In this document: positions 60,546-64,000 of the stretch, piece by piece
Layout of the letters: every line of letters starts with the position of its first letter
Position numbering within the stretch: the first letter of the stretch is position 1
From: Ooceraea biroi
Taxonomy: Eukaryota > Arthropoda > Insecta > Hymenoptera > Formicidae
Direction of reading: 5' to 3'
DNA length: 64,000 bases
Assembly: GCF_003672135.1 (NCBI RefSeq)
Contig: NC_039513.1
Location: 8,866,833-8,930,832 of the forward strand
Notes under the pieces: generated by a model
Database searches by the model: none
What the model saw: only the letters and a program-made list of their open reading frames with translations
What the model was told of the DNA's origin: nothing
Made by a program: the position numbers and the translations under genes

Positions 60546-61249
60546 GGGGGGAGCCTGCTTTAGAACGCTGAAAATAAGGTATATTTTACGAATTGTTTTT
60601 GGAGAAACTATACAGCGGATCATTATAAAACTTTGATGCATTTATTAGTACATGTTTAAAGATAAACAAAATTATTTTTTGATTTGAATATATCGCTTGT
60701 AGAGGTCGTCCTGGAGAAATCTTAGTGCAGCCGCGTCGTCGGCATTGCAAATTGGTGAGCATTCTCCTGCCTCCGAATTTCGTCTAAACTGAAAAATTGA
60801 AATACGTTCTCGTTATTTATGAATTCCCATCGTCGATGAACCAAAGAGAGAAGAAAAAAGTTGAAAAGTGCCAAAATGGTGGAGCTTAGAACACAAAAGT
60901 ACGATTTTTAGGCAAAGTTGTTGATCTTTTTCATGCAAAAGTAATTGTTTAACTTAATGTTTTTATGAATATTAAAGGTTCATCGACGATGGGAATTCAT
61001 AAATAACGAGAAAATATTTCAATTTTTCAGTTTGGATGAAATTTGGAGGCAGGAGAATGCTCACCAATTTACAATGCCTCCAGGACGACTTCTACAGGCG
61101 ATATATTCAAATAAAAAAATAATTTTTTTTATCTTTAAACATGTACTAATAAATGCATCAAAGTTTTATAATGATCCGCTGTATAGTTTCTCCAAAAACA
61201 ATTCGTAAAATTATACCTTATTTTCAACGTTCTAAAGCAGGCTCCCCCC
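60546..61249 (-). mobile_element. TTAA-flanked foldback element, copy 2 (inverted)
   Basis: A 704-bp relative of the element at 57024-57745 in reverse orientation: its central loop is the reverse complement of that of copy 1. TTAA flanks both ends (60542-60545, 61250-61253). The right arm lacks a short CTTAGTGCAGCC-containing segment present in the left arm. No coding region. The two copies, 2.8 kb apart and inverted, could pair with each other as well as within themselves. Confidence 0.85.
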
Positions 61250-61373
61250 TTAAGCAATAAACATGGTTTCAGAGTTTAATTCGGTCTGCAACTGGCAGAC
61301 TGTGTATTCGTAATCACCACCGAAGCGGGAATATGTATAATCACTGGTACAGTGACGGTTAATCTTCGATTAA

Positions 61374-61688
61374 CGTGGTGGTTCGATTAAGGTGGTCTCG
61401 CGACATTTCAAGCCCCTTGAATTAATTCGAGCCGAAGAACCCTCGCGACGGAAGGCGCGAAGAGGCATTTTCCGGCGAACGTTTTTCCCTCGGTCGAGTT
61501 TTTGGGTTTCCAAGTTCGGGGATTCCGAGGAGGAGTATCGGAAGAGAGCAATTGTGGCTGCGCGGCGCGGCGCGGTGGCCGAGTTGGATAACACGGTCAT
61601 GAAAGTCGCCGAGGCACGACACACTCGGGTAACCGCGAACAGCTCGATTCCTTTTGTCCGGCTGTCCGGGGTGAAAATAATGGTTTAA
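61374..61688 (+). CDS. Possible host exon, unidentified
   Basis: The plus frame is open from just after a TAA to TAA at 61686-61688, without an ATG near the 5' end. The middle is charge-balanced and protein-like (FGDSEEEYRKRAIVAARRGA, then VAELDNTVMKVAEARH). A CTCGGGTAAC string at about 61624-61633 could be a splice donor. No convincing acceptor or family. It may be an internal exon, or chance in CpG-rich DNA. Confidence 0.2.
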   Translation, partial: RGGSIKVVSRHFKPLELIRAEEPSRRKARRGIFRRTFFPRSSFWVSKFGDSEEEYRKRAIVAARRGAVAELDNTVMKVAEARHTRVTANSSIPFVRLSGVKIMV

Positions 61689-62421
61689 CTATTCGATAGG
61701 ACAGAGGCACCGCGCGCGCGAGAGAGGGAAAGTAAAAGGGAGAAACGCGGAGGGCGCGGGGAGGGAGAGACGGGGAGGGCTCTCGGCGCGCCGCGGAGGT
61801 GTTAATACAGAGGTCGATCTCTGGGAGTCGCCTACTACCAGTTTCATGCAATATGCGCATGTTTAACTGACCAAAGCTCTGTATCCGCCGGCCTTGTTCC
61901 CTCCTTTCAACGGTATGGAGCGTGCACTCGCTGCCAAGGCTGCCGCCGAGGGGCAGCGGGGGGAGCGGGTGCTCGGTCCGTCCGAGGCGAGTGCATTGGT
62001 ATCGAGGGAACCCAGGGGCTCCCGCTTTATTTATACGTCGTACTTCAATTCGACAACGGACGCCATGGTGCCAACCCAGGCTCCACGACCGAAGCGGTTA
62101 TCGGCGAGCCAACATCAAATTCGCGCCGAAATTCGGGAAGTTGAATCTTCCTTTCTTCTTTTTTTCATTCTCTCTCTCTCTCTCTTTCATTAGAAAAAAC
62201 ACGTTTATTAGATAAGAGTAATTGACATATCGTTCGCAGAGTCGACGCACTCGAGGAACGGGAGCAGCAGTTATGAAGAGTCGCGCGACTAATTCGAGCG
62301 CGCGTATAATCGAATTTTTGTCAAAACCCTCTTCGAGGGGGTAGTCGGCCGTGGCCCGAGCGACAATTACTACGGGCGACGCCGTACGGGTGAGGGGTGC
62401 GCTGATTCCGGCACGTCAAAG
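61689..62421. other. Unannotated sequence
   Basis: CpG-rich with a CT microsatellite at 62169-62187. No gene recognised. Confidence 0.4.
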
Positions 62422-62604
62422 ATGGGTATTTGTATACTTTGGCCCGTGTGTGTACTTGCCGTGGCTAGTGAGTCGAGTTCTATAGACCCAGGGGAGCGGA
62501 TGGGGTGGCGCAGGGTACGGGCCGTCGGTAGCGGGACGTTCGGGTCAACTTTGTTTGCATTGGCCGTGCATGTTCTGTCGACTAGGGGGAAGACCGCTTC
62601 TTGA
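62422..62604 (+). CDS. Small open frame with signal-peptide-like start
   Basis: The 60-codon frame begins MGICILWPVCVLAVASES, a hydrophobic N-terminus with an A-V-A cleavage-like site. The rest is unremarkable, and a CGCAGGGTACGG string inside could be a splice donor. An opposite-strand frame overlaps it completely. No family recognised; probability of being real is low. Confidence 0.12.
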   Translation: MGICILWPVCVLAVASESSSIDPGERMGWRRVRAVGSGTFGSTLFALAVHVLSTRGKTAS

Positions 62605-63567
62605 TGCAAACTGCCCATTTGCAACTACAATCATCTCCACGTCGAATCGCGCTGGACCCGGCCAGGTTGGACCAGCCGGACGCAGTCCACGCCATGGACC
62701 TTCCTCGGTTGGCGTGCGGGCATATAACGCGGGGTGCGACGCGCAGGGGGTGTCCGGTGTATAAACCAACTACACTCCGGTGCAACGGTGCTTCAGTTGC
62801 TGCATAACAGAGTGAAAACAACGACCAACCGGGAAGCAAAGGCCGTACCAACAGACCGAACGATCGTGTAACCGTGCCTGGCCAGCGTTTTCGTACCTCG
62901 GCCGGAGCTGGGGCCTCTACGTGAATTCAACACCGATCTCTGAGTACGCCTCACCTCGCTCGCTCTTTGACGTTTCTCTCTCTCTCTCTCTCTCCCCCCC
63001 CCTCTCTCTCTCTCTCTCGTATTATTCGATTCGCCGCGGTTTTTCGAACGGTCTGTTATTCCGTTCGCATTCGGCTCGATGACATTGGACCGATCGTGGC
63101 GGTAGATCCAAGTGGATTGTTTGCTTGGATCATCGCGGTCTTGCTCGAACAATACGCGACATTCGAGAACTCGCGGTTGATGGAACGCCGTTACGTTTTT
63201 TCGTAAGAGAAACGTGTGTTAAATGTTATGTTATACCGTTTTACCGAATTATCCGATATTGATAATTTATTATATGATATTATATTTTGAGAGGAAATCA
63301 ATTTGCAACATATGCTCTAATACATTATATATGAAATTATGTAACAAGAAAGAGAAAGAACAATTCGTTCGATTTAATGTTTATTCTTTTTCAAAGTATG
63401 GGTAAGGAATTATTATACTGTCGGCGGCACGATTAAAGAATTTCGCTCCACCGTAGATAAAGATCCTTCCCTTAAAAAAAAAGAAAAATTCATGAAAGCA
63501 ATTAAAATATCTTTCACGAGAGGAATGGGCCTCCGGAATTATTAAGCCAATCAGGAAACGCGGGTTC
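62605..63567. other. Unannotated sequence with CT/C tract
   Basis: It contains the microsatellite at 62974-63018 and an AT-rich patch at 63220-63400. A TATAAA string lies at about 62759. No gene is called. Confidence 0.4.
62974..63018. repeat. CT/C microsatellite
   Basis: CT units, then a run of about nine C, then more CT units. Confidence 0.85.
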
Positions 63568-63867
63568 TTAGAAGAATAATTCCGGGCGCAGGTTTTCCGG
63601 CCGCGTCGAGATCTTGTCGCAGCACCTTTCCAGCGCCGTCGACCGTCTGAGAAGACCGTAGATGCGTTTCACCTGTTGCACGAATAGGCCAGGTAGCAGA
63701 TCCCTAGAAATCAGCACGCCGACGTGGCGGTCCCGGCGACCGAAAATGGCACGGGCTCCCCCTCGACTGAGTGGCATATAATAACGCGCTTCTGGATACG
63801 CTCTCGGATGCCGGTGCGCGTCCTCATTAGGGGATATGATAGATGCGGCGGCAGATAGTAGCCGCAT
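63568..63867 (-). CDS. Possible host gene start or exon, unidentified (99 codons)
   Basis: The minus-strand frame runs from an ATG at 63865-63867 to TAA. The second half is coding-like, with most codons ending in G or C and a balanced peptide (HVGVLISRDLLPGLFVQQ, then VKRIYGLLRRSTALERCC). The start MRLLSAAASIIS could be a short hydrophobic leader. CAACAGGTGAAA at 63667-63678 is a strong splice-donor match, so the true exon may end at 63673. A pyrimidine/purine repeat and a TATATAT string lie just upstream on the same strand. No protein family recognised. The best host-exon candidate here, still uncertain. Confidence 0.28.
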   Translation of the reverse strand: MRLLSAAASIISPNEDAHRHPRAYPEARYYMPLSRGGARAIFGRRDRHVGVLISRDLLPGLFVQQVKRIYGLLRRSTALERCCDKISTRPENLRPELFF

Positions 63868-64000
63868 GCCTCCTACGATATATATTCGTCGGAGAGAGGA
63901 CGCACAGGGGGAGGCTCCTCTCTCTCTCTCCGTCCAGTCCCCGAGACTCGTTCGGCGCGAGCAACCCTTCTTCTGTCCGCTTCTTCCTAACCGCGGCTTC
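63868..64000. other. Window edge
   Basis: It contains a short CT tract (63918-63931) and CpG-rich DNA. No feature called. Confidence 0.4.

Noticed and set aside
61570..61600. tRNA A-box-like GTGGCCGAGTTGG
   Set aside because: No B box (GGTTCGA-type) or cloverleaf follows at the right distance.
62967..63206. 79-codon frame following the CT tract
   Set aside because: It starts in the microsatellite, lacks an AG acceptor after the pyrimidine run, and has no recognised family.

Overview
The window looks like non-coding, transposon-bearing nuclear DNA of an insect, most plausibly an ant or another hymenopteran. The evidence is two subfamilies of full-length mariner elements, short insect-type inverted-repeat elements, a mitochondrial fragment that reads only in the invertebrate mitochondrial code, and patchy composition in which CpG-rich blocks alternate with very AT-rich blocks. 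The species is inferred, not shown. There is no operon, no bacterial-style gene packing, and no recognisable rRNA or tRNA gene.

Layout. 1-9.4 kb: mixed sequence with a nuclear copy of mitochondrial ND4 (about 2055-2275) and two related TATA-like segments near 5.2 and 5.65 kb. 9.4-11.7 kb: a degenerate hammerhead-ribozyme-like motif, one terminus of an unidentified repeat, a TA-rich microsatellite and a direct repeat pair. 19.2-20.5 kb: intact mariner copy 1. 21.6-22.4 kb: an internally deleted Tc1/mariner-type element with 151-bp inverted repeats. 32.9-35.5 kb: a satellite with a unit of about 303 bp built from sub-repeats of about 97 bp. 35.7-38.2 kb: a CpG-dense block containing a long alternating GT/CG tract. 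40.4-41.7 kb: intact mariner copy 2. 43.0-43.9 kb: a pogo-like internally deleted element. 46.2-47.5 kb: a dead mariner of the mellifera type. 57.0-57.7 and 60.5-61.2 kb: two TTAA-flanked foldback elements in opposite orientation. The rest has no feature I can name beyond microsatellites, small palindromes and weak exon-like open frames.

The only convincing intact protein-coding genes are the two mariner transposases (339 codons each, all three catalytic aspartates present). They sit at unrelated sites with separate TA duplications, so they are independent and fairly recent insertions. No host gene is identified. Several short open frames with coding-like composition (6.5, 9.1, 49.3, 59.2, 61.5, 62.5 and 63.7 kb) are given as low-confidence exon candidates. 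The window could be intergenic or could lie inside long introns.
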